Part shown: positions 52,985-59,859 of the stretch, piece by piece
Layout of the letters: each line of letters starts with the position of its first letter
Numbering within the stretch: position 1 is the first letter of the stretch
Origin: CALBPI01 sp038529355
GTDB lineage: Bacteria; Pseudomonadota; Gammaproteobacteria; Steroidobacterales; Woeseiaceae
Direction: 5' to 3'
NCBI GenBank assembly: GCA_038529355.1
Contig: JBCBDU010000005.1
Span: forward strand, 61,427 to 125,426
Length of the DNA stretch: 64,000 nucleotides
Notes under the pieces: model-generated
The model's input: the letters and a program-made list of their open reading frames with translations, nothing else
The model's database searches: none
What the model was told of the DNA's origin: nothing
Translations under genes and position numbers: made by a program

Positions 52985-53455
52985 ATGACACGATCAGTGC
53001 AGTATTGGTTGGATGCGTACGCCGTGAGCCACCAGAATCCGGTGAACAAACGTATTCACTGGATATGCGTACCGGCGATCGTCGTCAGCTTGATCGGCAT
53101 GTTGTGGACTTTGCCAGTACCCTCGGCTGTAGCGGATGTGTCGCCGATGCTGAACTGGGGTTCGGCGTTTCTGGTGGCATCGTTGTTGTATTACGTTGTG
53201 TTATCGCCGCGGCTTGCACTGGGTATGTTGCCGGTCGTTGTTCTGATCCTCGCAATCGTTGCGTGGATGGCATCGCTCAGTGTTTCGTTGCTAGCGCTGT
53301 CCATTGGAATTTTCGTCGTTGCATGGATCGGGCAGTTTATTGGTCACAAGATTGAAGGTCAGAAACCATCCTTCCTTGAGGATGTACAATTTCTGATGAT
53401 CGGTCCGTTGTGGATTTTGTCTGCCGTGTTTCGACAGCTGGGCATTCGTTACTAG
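52985..53455 (+). CDS. Mpo1/DUF962-like membrane protein
   Basis: 156 residues. Starts MTRSVQYWLDAYAVSHQNPVN then KRIHWICVPAIVVSLIGML, with further helices and the C-terminal GHKIEGQKPSFLEDVQFLMIGPLWIL. The two conserved blocks with His residues are those of the DUF962 family, which includes yeast Mpo1, an iron-dependent 2-hydroxy fatty acid dioxygenase. Bacterial members are unstudied; a lipid role is inference. ATG at 52985 has a GAG site; the frame opens 16 codons earlier. Confidence 0.87.
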   Translation: MTRSVQYWLDAYAVSHQNPVNKRIHWICVPAIVVSLIGMLWTLPVPSAVADVSPMLNWGSAFLVASLLYYVVLSPRLALGMLPVVVLILAIVAWMASLSVSLLALSIGIFVVAWIGQFIGHKIEGQKPSFLEDVQFLMIGPLWILSAVFRQLGIRY

Positions 53456-53469
53456 AGCGCGGTCACCCC

Positions 53470-54681
53470 ATGCGTGGTCATCATTTTGTGAATCGTATTT
53501 TTGATGAGCAGTCTTTGCCGGTGGTGAGGAATCTGCATCTTATTGCGTGCACCTGTGCGCTGGTTTTGCTCGGCGGCGCATGCAGTGTGACACCGATTGC
53601 ACATGACATTGAGCCAGTCTCAGCCGCGCGCGCGCTATCGATGGGGGCCGCCTTGGATGATGTGATGAACAGGCATCAGATCAACACGGCTGCCATTGCT
53701 GTCATCAAGCGCGGTGAAATGGTTTGGAGTCATCACTATGGGCAACAGGCGCCGGGCGTGCCCGCCTCGGAACGCACGATGTATGACGTCGGTTCGATCA
53801 CGAAGACGGTGGTTGCCGAGACCGTGTTGCGGTTGGTTGCTGACGGGCAATTGTCGTTGGGCGAGTCGATGTCCGCGCACTGGGTCGACCCGGATCTGCG
53901 AGACGATCCACGCCACCAACAGCTGACGCCACGTATCGCGCTAACACACACGACCGGCTTTCCGAATTGGCGGTTTTTCGCTGACGACGGCAAGTTGGCT
54001 TTTGTTCGCGACCCGGGAATACGCTTTGGATATTCGGGCGAGGGGTTCAACTACCTTGCACGTTTCGTAAGCGCAAAGTTCGACGAGCCGTTTGAGCAAA
54101 TTGCGCAGCGCTACGTATTCCAGCAGTCCGGCATCAACGATGCAACGTTGAGCGTTAAGCAGGAGACCTTTGACCGTATCGCGCAGCCACTCGACGCGGA
54201 CGGAAATTTTCCCGGTTACTACTGCAGACCAGAAGGGTGGTGCCGTAAGCCGGGCAGTTTCTCGGCGGCCGGCGGTATGGTGATTACGCTTGCGGACTAC
54301 GTGCGTTTTCTAACTCTGGCAATGCGCGGTGATGGTTTGACGCCAGCGCTGATGGCGGACCGCAATACGTTGCAGTCGACGGAGCCGAGCATTGACTGCA
54401 GTGGGGTTCCACAGGCGCTGTGTCCGGTGCGTGTCGGCTATGGGTTAGGCTGGAACATCGCCGAGCTTGAGCACGACAAGACCATTGGTCACCGTGGCTC
54501 GGACTGGTCGGTGGTGTCATTGGCCTACTACTACGAAGGCAGCCGGGACGGTTTGGTTGTGCTGTTTAATGCGCCCAATCGCGCTGGCATTGCTGCGATG
54601 GTCGACACGCTAGACCTGCTCGATCCGGACTCGCCTGAGCTGCACGGCTACGTCGCGCGTCGGGCGCGCGCAGCGAACTAG
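53470..54681 (+). CDS. Beta-lactamase-fold serine hydrolase lipoprotein
   Basis: 403 residues. Lipobox LLGGAC gives Cys38 from ATG at 53470; GTG at 53521 or 53524 would give a more usual short signal peptide. The hydrolase domain has SxxK at Ser109-I-T-Lys112 (DVGSITKTVVAE), a Tyr motif in FGYSGEGFNYLA and HRGSDW in place of KTG, as in class C-like esterases and D,D-peptidase relatives (family S12). It may be an esterase or peptidoglycan hydrolase; antibiotic resistance should not be assumed. It lies 14 bases after the Mpo1-like gene. Confidence 0.85.
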   Translation: MRGHHFVNRIFDEQSLPVVRNLHLIACTCALVLLGGACSVTPIAHDIEPVSAARALSMGAALDDVMNRHQINTAAIAVIKRGEMVWSHHYGQQAPGVPASERTMYDVGSITKTVVAETVLRLVADGQLSLGESMSAHWVDPDLRDDPRHQQLTPRIALTHTTGFPNWRFFADDGKLAFVRDPGIRFGYSGEGFNYLARFVSAKFDEPFEQIAQRYVFQQSGINDATLSVKQETFDRIAQPLDADGNFPGYYCRPEGWCRKPGSFSAAGGMVITLADYVRFLTLAMRGDGLTPALMADRNTLQSTEPSIDCSGVPQALCPVRVGYGLGWNIAELEHDKTIGHRGSDWSVVSLAYYYEGSRDGLVVLFNAPNRAGIAAMVDTLDLLDPDSPELHGYVARRARAAN

Positions 54682-54724
54682 TACGTTATGACGCGCTTGT
54701 GCTGCGGCTTTTCGACACGCGGTT

Positions 54725-55267
54725 TCAGATCAGCGACTTTGCCGGTAACCCGCGGCGATCGTTCTTGCTGCGCCGCTGCATACGCCCGTGCAGCGCCCAG
54801 CGACGTTTTTCCAGACGCTGCTCGCGCACATCATCGGGCACGGTCTTGATCAGGCTGCTTCGGTAGCGGCAAAAATCCCGATAAGCTTCGATGACATGTT
54901 TGAGCTCCATCAGCAGCAACTCGATGATGATTGCATCGTCAAGCAAGCCAAGGCCGGGTACATCGTCCGGGATCAGATCATCGGGGTCGCCGAAGTAGAC
55001 CAGGGCGGCAAGAATTTTTTCGCGCTGGCGCTTGGGTAAGGCCCAGTCTTTGTCTTCGAGCATATCGGTCATTGCGGCCAGCCGCGGCACGCGCTCGCGC
55101 ACGAAGTCCGGCGCCTGACGCAGGTCGAAATCATCCAGCAACAGACGCGAAGCTTCCAGAATGTCTTGTTCGTCAGCGCAGCGGATCGTATCGCGCGCAG
55201 CCTGCATGGCCTTGCGCAACGCGGTGATATCCTTGTTGCTGATTTTGATTTTGACGACGATCGTCAA
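54725..55267 (-). CDS. DUF1232 (YkvA-like) protein
   Basis: 180 residues. The family core is LAALVYFGDPDDLIPDDVPGLGLLDDAIIIELLLMEL near residues 88-125, a hydrophobic membrane-associated stretch with D-L-I-P-D and G-x-L-D-D, flanked by basic, helical ends. Function unknown. TTG at 55267 is chosen because AAGGGGA lies seven bases before it and no ATG fits. Confidence 0.8.
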   Translation of the reverse strand: MTIVVKIKISNKDITALRKAMQAARDTIRCADEQDILEASRLLLDDFDLRQAPDFVRERVPRLAAMTDMLEDKDWALPKRQREKILAALVYFGDPDDLIPDDVPGLGLLDDAIIIELLLMELKHVIEAYRDFCRYRSSLIKTVPDDVREQRLEKRRWALHGRMQRRSKNDRRGLPAKSLI

Positions 55268-55350
55268 GTCATTCCCCTTTCCGATACACTATACAAGGTA
55301 GGCAAAGGCTACGTGCCAGCTTCGACACGGTCAACGGATACCAGCGATAC

Positions 55351-56418
55351 ATGTTCATAACACCGATCAAGTTGATGCTCAATCTGGGCATTTTCGTTGC
55401 GCTGAGCACATCATTGCGCGCGGAGGTGTTTCCGCTGCCGCCAGCCGATGTTGATGTCATCGGCGCCGTGACGACGGTGCGGGCAACGGCTGCCGATACG
55501 TTTGTCGACATCGCGCGCCGCCATGGTTTGGGCTACAACGACATGGTGCGTGCGAATCCCGATGTTGATCCGTGGCTACCGGGCGAGGGCACACAGATTA
55601 TGTTGCCAACGCAGTTTGTCTTGCCGGATGCGCCGCGCCGCGGTGTGGTATTGAATTTGCCGGAGTATCGTCTGTATTACTTCTTGCCGGCTAAAGGTAA
55701 AGCGCCCGCCAGAGTAATGACATTCCCGATCAGTATCGGGCGTATGGATTGGGAGACGCCGCTGGGCAAAACACGCGTCGTTGCCAAGTCCGAACGCCCG
55801 TCCTGGTATCCACCTGAATCGATACGCAAGGAGCACGCGGAAGCGGGGGATCCATTACCGCGCGTCGTGCCGCCAGGCCCGGACAACCCGCTCGGCGATT
55901 ATGCGCTGCGGCTGGGCTTGCCCGGTTATCTGATTCATGGCACGAACCGACCCGCTGGCGTCGGCATGCGCGTGACCCACGGTTGCATTCGTATGTTTCC
56001 CGAGGACATTGCGGTGTTCTTCGCCAGTCTGCCCGTTGGTACGCCCGTGCGTATCGTCAATCAGCCGGTCAAACTGGGTTGGTTGAATGATGCGCTGTAT
56101 GTCGAAGCGCATGTGCCGCTGGGTATGCCGGCTACTGTGGCGCCGGCCAGTGATGGCGTTGCTGATGCCAATGCGGTTGCCGGTGCCGATGCAGACAGTA
56201 TCGCGCCACCCGACACGAACCTGGCTGAATTGGATGAATTGGCCGACGGCGAAGTCGATCTGACCCTAATGATGCGTGCGTTCGTTGCAGCCACCCGCGA
56301 GCGTCAGGCGGATGCAGATTGGCAGCGCATGGAGGCGGCGGTCTTTGCCGGCCTTGGCGTGCCGGTCGCCGTTGGTGTCGAGGTGCAGACGGTGAGCGTG
56401 ACCCAGAGCAGCGACTAG
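55351..56418 (+). CDS. L,D-transpeptidase (YkuD/ErfK family) with LysM
   Basis: 355 residues with a signal peptide (LNLGIFVALSTSLRA), a LysM-like peptidoglycan-binding segment (about 45-87, TFVDIARRHGLGYNDMVRANPDVDPWLPGEG) and the YkuD catalytic domain (about 97-235): His196 in YLIHGTNRPAGVG and the H210-G-C212-I-R active site in MRVTHGCIRMFPED. It makes 3-3 crosslinks or anchors lipoproteins in peptidoglycan, as E. coli ErfK/YbiS; a Lpp-like lipoprotein is encoded close by. The C-terminal 110 residues are Ala- and Asp-rich and unlike the family. Confidence 0.92.
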   Translation: MFITPIKLMLNLGIFVALSTSLRAEVFPLPPADVDVIGAVTTVRATAADTFVDIARRHGLGYNDMVRANPDVDPWLPGEGTQIMLPTQFVLPDAPRRGVVLNLPEYRLYYFLPAKGKAPARVMTFPISIGRMDWETPLGKTRVVAKSERPSWYPPESIRKEHAEAGDPLPRVVPPGPDNPLGDYALRLGLPGYLIHGTNRPAGVGMRVTHGCIRMFPEDIAVFFASLPVGTPVRIVNQPVKLGWLNDALYVEAHVPLGMPATVAPASDGVADANAVAGADADSIAPPDTNLAELDELADGEVDLTLMMRAFVAATRERQADADWQRMEAAVFAGLGVPVAVGVEVQTVSVTQSSD

Positions 56419-56472
56419 TGTGCGGTGACTTTCTATACTTGGACATGAATTGGGGATTAGGTCGCTGATCAC

Positions 56473-56502
56473 GGGCAGACGCTGCTCGAGCAGCGTCTGC
56501 CC
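56473..56502. repeat. Perfect 30-base palindrome
   Basis: GGGCAGACGCTGCTC followed at once by its exact reverse complement, 15+15 bases with no loop, centred on CTCGAG. It lies 54 bases after the transpeptidase stop and 41 bases before the DUF2167 start. No T run follows, so a simple terminator is unlikely; an operator or a strong leader hairpin are the options. Confidence 0.85.
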
Positions 56503-56543
56503 TGCAGGTTTCAGGAAACGATAAAAAAAGAGGGACATACACC

Positions 56544-57503
56544 ATGTTGACGGGAGAGTCGTTAAAGAATTGGGGAGCGGTTGCAGTGCTCGCGGTCACC
56601 GCGTTCGGTGCGCCGGTTGTGGCGCAGGAAGCAGAAGCGCCGGTTGATGAAGCTGCGTTGCTGGCCGAAATGCAAGCGCAGGAAGCTGAGTATTACGCCA
56701 AGATTGGCGCGATGTGGGAGGCGCTGGACAAGCGACAGGGTACGGTTGCACTTGGCAACGACCTTGCCACGCTGGATGTGCCGGATGATTACATTTTTCT
56801 GAACAGTGACGATGCCAGCACGGTACTGGTGGATATCTGGGGTAATCCGCCAGGCTCGCCGGTGCTCGGTATGTTGTTCCCGAAGCGCTACACGGCGCTG
56901 GACGACGATTCATGGGCGGTCACGATCGAATTTGTTGCTGATGGTTACATCTCCGACGACGATGCGGCCGATATCGACTACGACAAGATGTTGAAGACGA
57001 TGAAGAAGGATGTCAGCCGGGAGAGCAATAGCCGTGAAGAAGCCGGTTACGGTTCGATCGAGTTGCTCGGTTGGGCTGAGCCACCGCGCTACGATCCGAC
57101 GACACACAAATTGTATTGGGCGAAGGAGTTCCGCTTCAATGATAGTGACTGGACCACGCTGAATTACGATATTCGCGCTTTGGGCCGTAAAGGCTATTTG
57201 AGCATGACGTTCATCGCCAACGGTGATCAGCTGGCCGAGGTGAATGCCAGTCGCGAGACTGTGTTGGATATGGTGGCATTCAACGAGGGTAATCGCTACA
57301 CCGACTTTGATCCGCAATACGACAAGGTTGCGGCTTACGGTCTGGGTGCGTTGGTGGCCGGTAAAGTGGCAGCCAAGGCAGGTTTGTTTGCCGGATTACT
57401 GATTTTCCTGAAGAAATTCGGTGTGATTGCGATTCTTGCGCTTGGCGCGTTGGGTCGCTGGTTCATGGGGCTGTTTGGTCGCGGCAAGTCGTCAGATGCT
57501 TAG
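56544..57503 (+). CDS. DUF2167 membrane protein
   Basis: 319 residues. Signal peptide ending VVAQEAEAP, a central soluble domain with WNPPGSPVLGMLFPKRY-type and WAVTIEFVADGYISDDDAADIDYDKMLKTMK blocks, YWAKEFRFNDSDWTTLNYDIRALGRKGYLSM, and two C-terminal membrane segments (AYGLGALVAGKVAAKAGLFAGLLIFLKKFGVIAI, ALGALGRWFMGLFG). The family, DUF2167, has no assigned function. It has its own leader holding a perfect palindrome and ends at a terminator shared with the opposing lipoprotein gene. Confidence 0.85.
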   Translation: MLTGESLKNWGAVAVLAVTAFGAPVVAQEAEAPVDEAALLAEMQAQEAEYYAKIGAMWEALDKRQGTVALGNDLATLDVPDDYIFLNSDDASTVLVDIWGNPPGSPVLGMLFPKRYTALDDDSWAVTIEFVADGYISDDDAADIDYDKMLKTMKKDVSRESNSREEAGYGSIELLGWAEPPRYDPTTHKLYWAKEFRFNDSDWTTLNYDIRALGRKGYLSMTFIANGDQLAEVNASRETVLDMVAFNEGNRYTDFDPQYDKVAAYGLGALVAGKVAAKAGLFAGLLIFLKKFGVIAILALGALGRWFMGLFGRGKSSDA

Positions 57504-57558
57504 CGACGAGTGCCATTACCGGGTCGCAGGGTGATCCGGCAGACAGTCTTCAAGGCAT

Positions 57559-57590
57559 AAAAAAACGCCGCGCAATGCGCGGCGTTTTTT
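57559..57590. terminator. Bidirectional rho-independent terminator
   Basis: ACGCCGCGC/GCGCGGCGT stem (57565-57573 and 57577-57585) with loop AAT, flanked by a run of A on the left and six T on the right. It serves the converging DUF2167 gene and lipoprotein gene. Confidence 0.93.
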
Positions 57591-57640
57591 GTGATGTCTT
57601 ACCCGGTGAGGGGTCGACATCGCCATGTGTGTAATCGAAA

Positions 57641-57943
57641 TTACTTGGACATGGATTTCTGGAACATTCTTTCCAGACGCTCTGTGTTTGCGTCGCAGCA
57701 AGACTGTGCAGAGTTTGCAGTAGACAGTGCCTGGCTAGCAGTGCTCTGTGCGCTTGCAGCCTGTTGGCTGGCACGATCTGCCGCAGCGCGTGCAGCTTCT
57801 GCAGCGCTTTTTGCAGCGGCTGCGTCAGCTGCTGCTGAGTTGGCCGTTGCACGAACTTCTTCTAGCAGTGTTGTGTTGGAGCAACCTGAAGCCACGCCAA
57901 GTACCAGTGCGGCTGCGCCGACTTTCAGAACGTTTTTAATCAT
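57641..57943 (-). CDS. Lpp/OprI-like alanine-zipper outer-membrane lipoprotein
   Basis: 100 residues. The lipoprotein signal (MIKNVLKVGAAALVLGVASG) ends at lipidated Cys21. The mature chain is a long helix rich in Ala with heptad spacing (AAADAAAAKSAAEAARAAADR, broken here), like the alanine zipper of OprI and Lpp, and ends MSK; the last Lys could join peptidoglycan, though the YRK end of Lpp is not kept. It has a Cys-Cys pair near residue 80. An L,D-transpeptidase gene lies nearby. Likely abundant, judging by its promoter and strong terminator; that is inference. ATG at 57943; the frame opens 17 codons upstream. Confidence 0.85.
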   Translation of the reverse strand: MIKNVLKVGAAALVLGVASGCSNTTLLEEVRATANSAAADAAAAKSAAEAARAAADRASQQAASAQSTASQALSTANSAQSCCDANTERLERMFQKSMSK

Positions 57944-57976
57944 TACAAAAAACCCCATTCGTTTTTGTGCAAATAC

Positions 57977-58004
57977 AGTATCTAAACGATACAAAAAAAC
58001 TCAA
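57977..58004 (-). promoter_or_regulatory. Probable promoter of the Lpp-like gene
   Basis: On the minus strand TTGAGT (58004-57999) and GATACT (57982-57977) stand 16 bases apart in an AT-rich stretch, about 34 bases before the start codon. Good -35, fair -10. Confidence 0.5.
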
Positions 58005-58222
58005 GGCCCAAGCCCGAAGTTGTTGCAATGATGCCAGAAATCGCCTTCAGCGTTAAGTAATTACTTGTCTGATATTCGCGACAGGCGTTTTGTACCGGAC
58101 TGGTTGCCGGTCGGTGTCGTGCTGATGGCTGTTGTGTAGTGCAACAAGTAGCGCTGCGGCAGATAGCGACAACAGGACGTGCGGTTACGGCAGCAGCGCA
58201 CAGTATCGGCTGTCGACAGCAC

Positions 58223-58250
58223 TTGCGTCGCGAAGAGACCTGTATATAAT
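58223..58250 (+). promoter_or_regulatory. lexA promoter
   Basis: TTGCGT at 58223-58228 and a perfect TATAAT at 58245-58250, 16 bases apart, 34 bases before the lexA start. The -10 lies inside the first LexA box, so LexA binding would block RNA polymerase. The 340 bases between this gene and the lipoprotein gene hold otherwise only the opposing promoter. Confidence 0.75.
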
Positions 58251-58255
58251 CACAG
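58240..58255. promoter_or_regulatory. LexA (SOS) box 1
   Basis: CTGTATATAATCACAG, an almost ideal CTG-N10-CAG box (E. coli consensus TACTGTATATATATACAGTA), overlapping the lexA -10. Autoregulation is typical of lexA. Confidence 0.88.
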
Positions 58256-58258
58256 TCA

Positions 58259-58274
58259 CTGAGTTTTTATACAG
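58259..58274. promoter_or_regulatory. LexA (SOS) box 2
   Basis: CTGAGTTTTTATACAG, CTG-N10-CAG, centred 19 bases after box 1 and just ahead of the ribosome site of lexA. The centre is less regular than box 1. E. coli lexA also has two tandem boxes at a similar spacing. Confidence 0.8.
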
Positions 58275-58283
58275 GAACCGGCC

Positions 58284-58901
58284 ATGAACGAGCTGACCCC
58301 GCGCCAGTCGCAAATACTGACCCTGATCCAGGATTTCATTATCGAAACCGGTATGCCGCCAACGCGTGCCGAGATCGCTCGCGAGCTCGGGTTCAAGTCG
58401 CCGAATGCCGCTGAAGAGCATTTGCGTGCGCTGCAGCGCAAGGGCGTTATTGATCTGATTCCCGGCACCTCGCGCGGCATTCAGCTCAAGGACTCGCTGC
58501 GTGACCAGATCGGTTTGCCGCTGGTTGGTCAGGTTGCAGCCGGCCACCCGATTCTGGCAGAGCAGAATATCGAGGCACATTACCGTGTCGATCCGGCGTT
58601 TTTCAGCCCCAAGCCGCATTACCTGTTGCGTGTGAAAGGTATGAGCATGAAAGACATCGGCATCATGGACGGCGACCTGGTGGCCGTGCATCGCACGCCG
58701 GAGGTGCGCAGCCGGCAGGTGGTCGTCGCGCGCCTGGAAGACGAGGTAACCGTGAAGCGTTACCGGCAGGAAGGCACGTTGGTGTGGCTGATGCCCGAAA
58801 ACGTCGATTTCGAACCGATTCGTGTGGATCTCAAGGAACAGTCGTTAGTCATTGAAGGCGTCGTGGTGGGTGTCATTCGTGATGGCGTACAGGTGCATTG
58901 A
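58284..58901 (+). CDS. lexA: LexA repressor
   Basis: 205 residues. N-terminal winged helix-turn-helix (MPPTRAEIARELGFKSPNAAEEHLRAL, split over the family pattern), Ala86-Gly87 cleavage site in QVAAGHP, and the Ser121-Lys158 catalytic pair in KGMSMKDIG and VTVKRY. Damage activates RecA filaments, LexA cleaves itself and the SOS genes are turned on. The sequence is very close to E. coli LexA. It heads a run with imuA, imuB and dnaE2, as in other bacteria where this cassette is LexA-controlled. Confidence 0.97.
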   Translation: MNELTPRQSQILTLIQDFIIETGMPPTRAEIARELGFKSPNAAEEHLRALQRKGVIDLIPGTSRGIQLKDSLRDQIGLPLVGQVAAGHPILAEQNIEAHYRVDPAFFSPKPHYLLRVKGMSMKDIGIMDGDLVAVHRTPEVRSRQVVVARLEDEVTVKRYRQEGTLVWLMPENVDFEPIRVDLKEQSLVIEGVVVGVIRDGVQVH

Positions 58902-58941
58902 CGCACTGTTGATGTACTGTTGATTGCAAGAGGTAGCACAT

Positions 58942-59859
58942 ATGTCCGGTGATCACCGGCATGGGCCACCAGCGTCAAACTCAAGGGATGACCCTGGCGC
59001 TGGTGAACCCGATTCGCCTGAACAACCCGTTATAACTCCGGCATCTTCCTCCGGAGTTTTTTTTTCTCCGCAGACTGCCGAGCCGCACGAAACTGAGCGG
59101 GCATCCGGTGCGCAGCGCCCAGAGCTGGACGCGGCGTTTGCAGCAGCTGGTCTGTGGCGTGCCAATTCACTGACTCAGACACAAGCGTCGGTATGCCCAA
59201 CGGGTTATGCGGCGCTGGACGCCTGTTTGCCCGGTGGCGGTTGGCCGGTCGCGGGGTTGACCGAATTGTTGACCGGGCATGCCGGTGTGGGCGAGCTACG
59301 TTTGTTGATGCCGGCGCTGGCGGCCATGGCGGCGGCTCAATCTGGCTGGGTCGTCTGGATTGGCCCGCCGTATATGCCCAATGCACCTGCTTTGTTGCAA
59401 TGGGGTTTGCCGCCGGAGCGCATGTTGGTCATTCACCCGCGCTCGCCGGCAGACGCTGCCTGGGCCGCTGAGCAAGCACTGGCATCGGGCACATGCATCG
59501 CGGTTTTGTTGTGGACGCAGATGCTGGAGCAGGGGCGCGGTTTTGTAACCGGGCAGCGTCGGGCCAGATTGTCGATGCAGCAGTTCAGCCGGCGATTGCA
59601 GGTCGCGGCCAGCACACACCACTGTTGGGCAGTGGCATTGCGTGGCGTTGCCGCGCGTCGCCAGCCGTCCGCAGCCGTATTGCGTTTATATCTTGCAGTG
59701 CGCGAGGGCCAGCGTGATGTGCACTTGCTGAAAGTGCGTGGCGGTTACCCTGGCGTTGTCGAGCATTTCGATGCCGGTATCGATATCGGGGCGGCGATGG
59801 TGCGCGAGCCGGCATCGGCACCGCATACAGACGCAACGCCGAACGCAACGCAGCGCTGA
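58942..59859 (+). CDS. imuA: Translesion synthesis-associated protein ImuA
   Basis: 305 residues from ATG at 58942 (site GAGG). The conserved part begins only at PELDAAFAAAGLWRANS (about residue 60) and continues CPTGYAALDACLPGGGWPVAGLTELL, WVVWIGPPYMPNAPALLQWGL and LRLYLAVREGQRDVHLLKVRGG, the RecA-like ImuA pattern. The first 55 residues are rich in Ser, Pro and Gly, not conserved, and their DNA holds a typical terminator hairpin (59034-59065). Either the true start is a non-ATG codon past the hairpin (CTG at 59125 for example) or the extension is real. ImuA works with ImuB and DnaE2 in SOS mutagenesis. Confidence 0.85.
   Translation: MSGDHRHGPPASNSRDDPGAGEPDSPEQPVITPASSSGVFFSPQTAEPHETERASGAQRPELDAAFAAAGLWRANSLTQTQASVCPTGYAALDACLPGGGWPVAGLTELLTGHAGVGELRLLMPALAAMAAAQSGWVVWIGPPYMPNAPALLQWGLPPERMLVIHPRSPADAAWAAEQALASGTCIAVLLWTQMLEQGRGFVTGQRRARLSMQQFSRRLQVAASTHHCWAVALRGVAARRQPSAAVLRLYLAVREGQRDVHLLKVRGGYPGVVEHFDAGIDIGAAMVREPASAPHTDATPNATQR
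59034..59065 (+). terminator. Terminator-like hairpin inside the imuA 5' frame
   Basis: AACTCCGG (59034-59041) pairs with CCGGAGTT (59051-59058) around a nine-base loop, and the stem runs straight into nine T (59057-59065). Every feature of an intrinsic terminator is present, 132 bases after the lexA stop. It would end or attenuate lexA transcripts before imuA. Confidence 0.75.

Noticed and set aside
53470..54681. Beta-lactamase-fold protein as a resistance gene
   Set aside because: It has S-x-x-K and HRG motifs typical of many S12 esterases and peptidases; nothing indicates antibiotic hydrolysis.
58209..58220. GCTGTCGACAGC near lexA as a third SOS box
   Set aside because: It is a 12-base palindrome but lacks the CTG-N10-CAG spacing.
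58946..58959. CCGGTGATCACCGG palindrome at the imuA start
   Set aside because: Short palindrome that follows from the codons read there; no added evidence of an operator.
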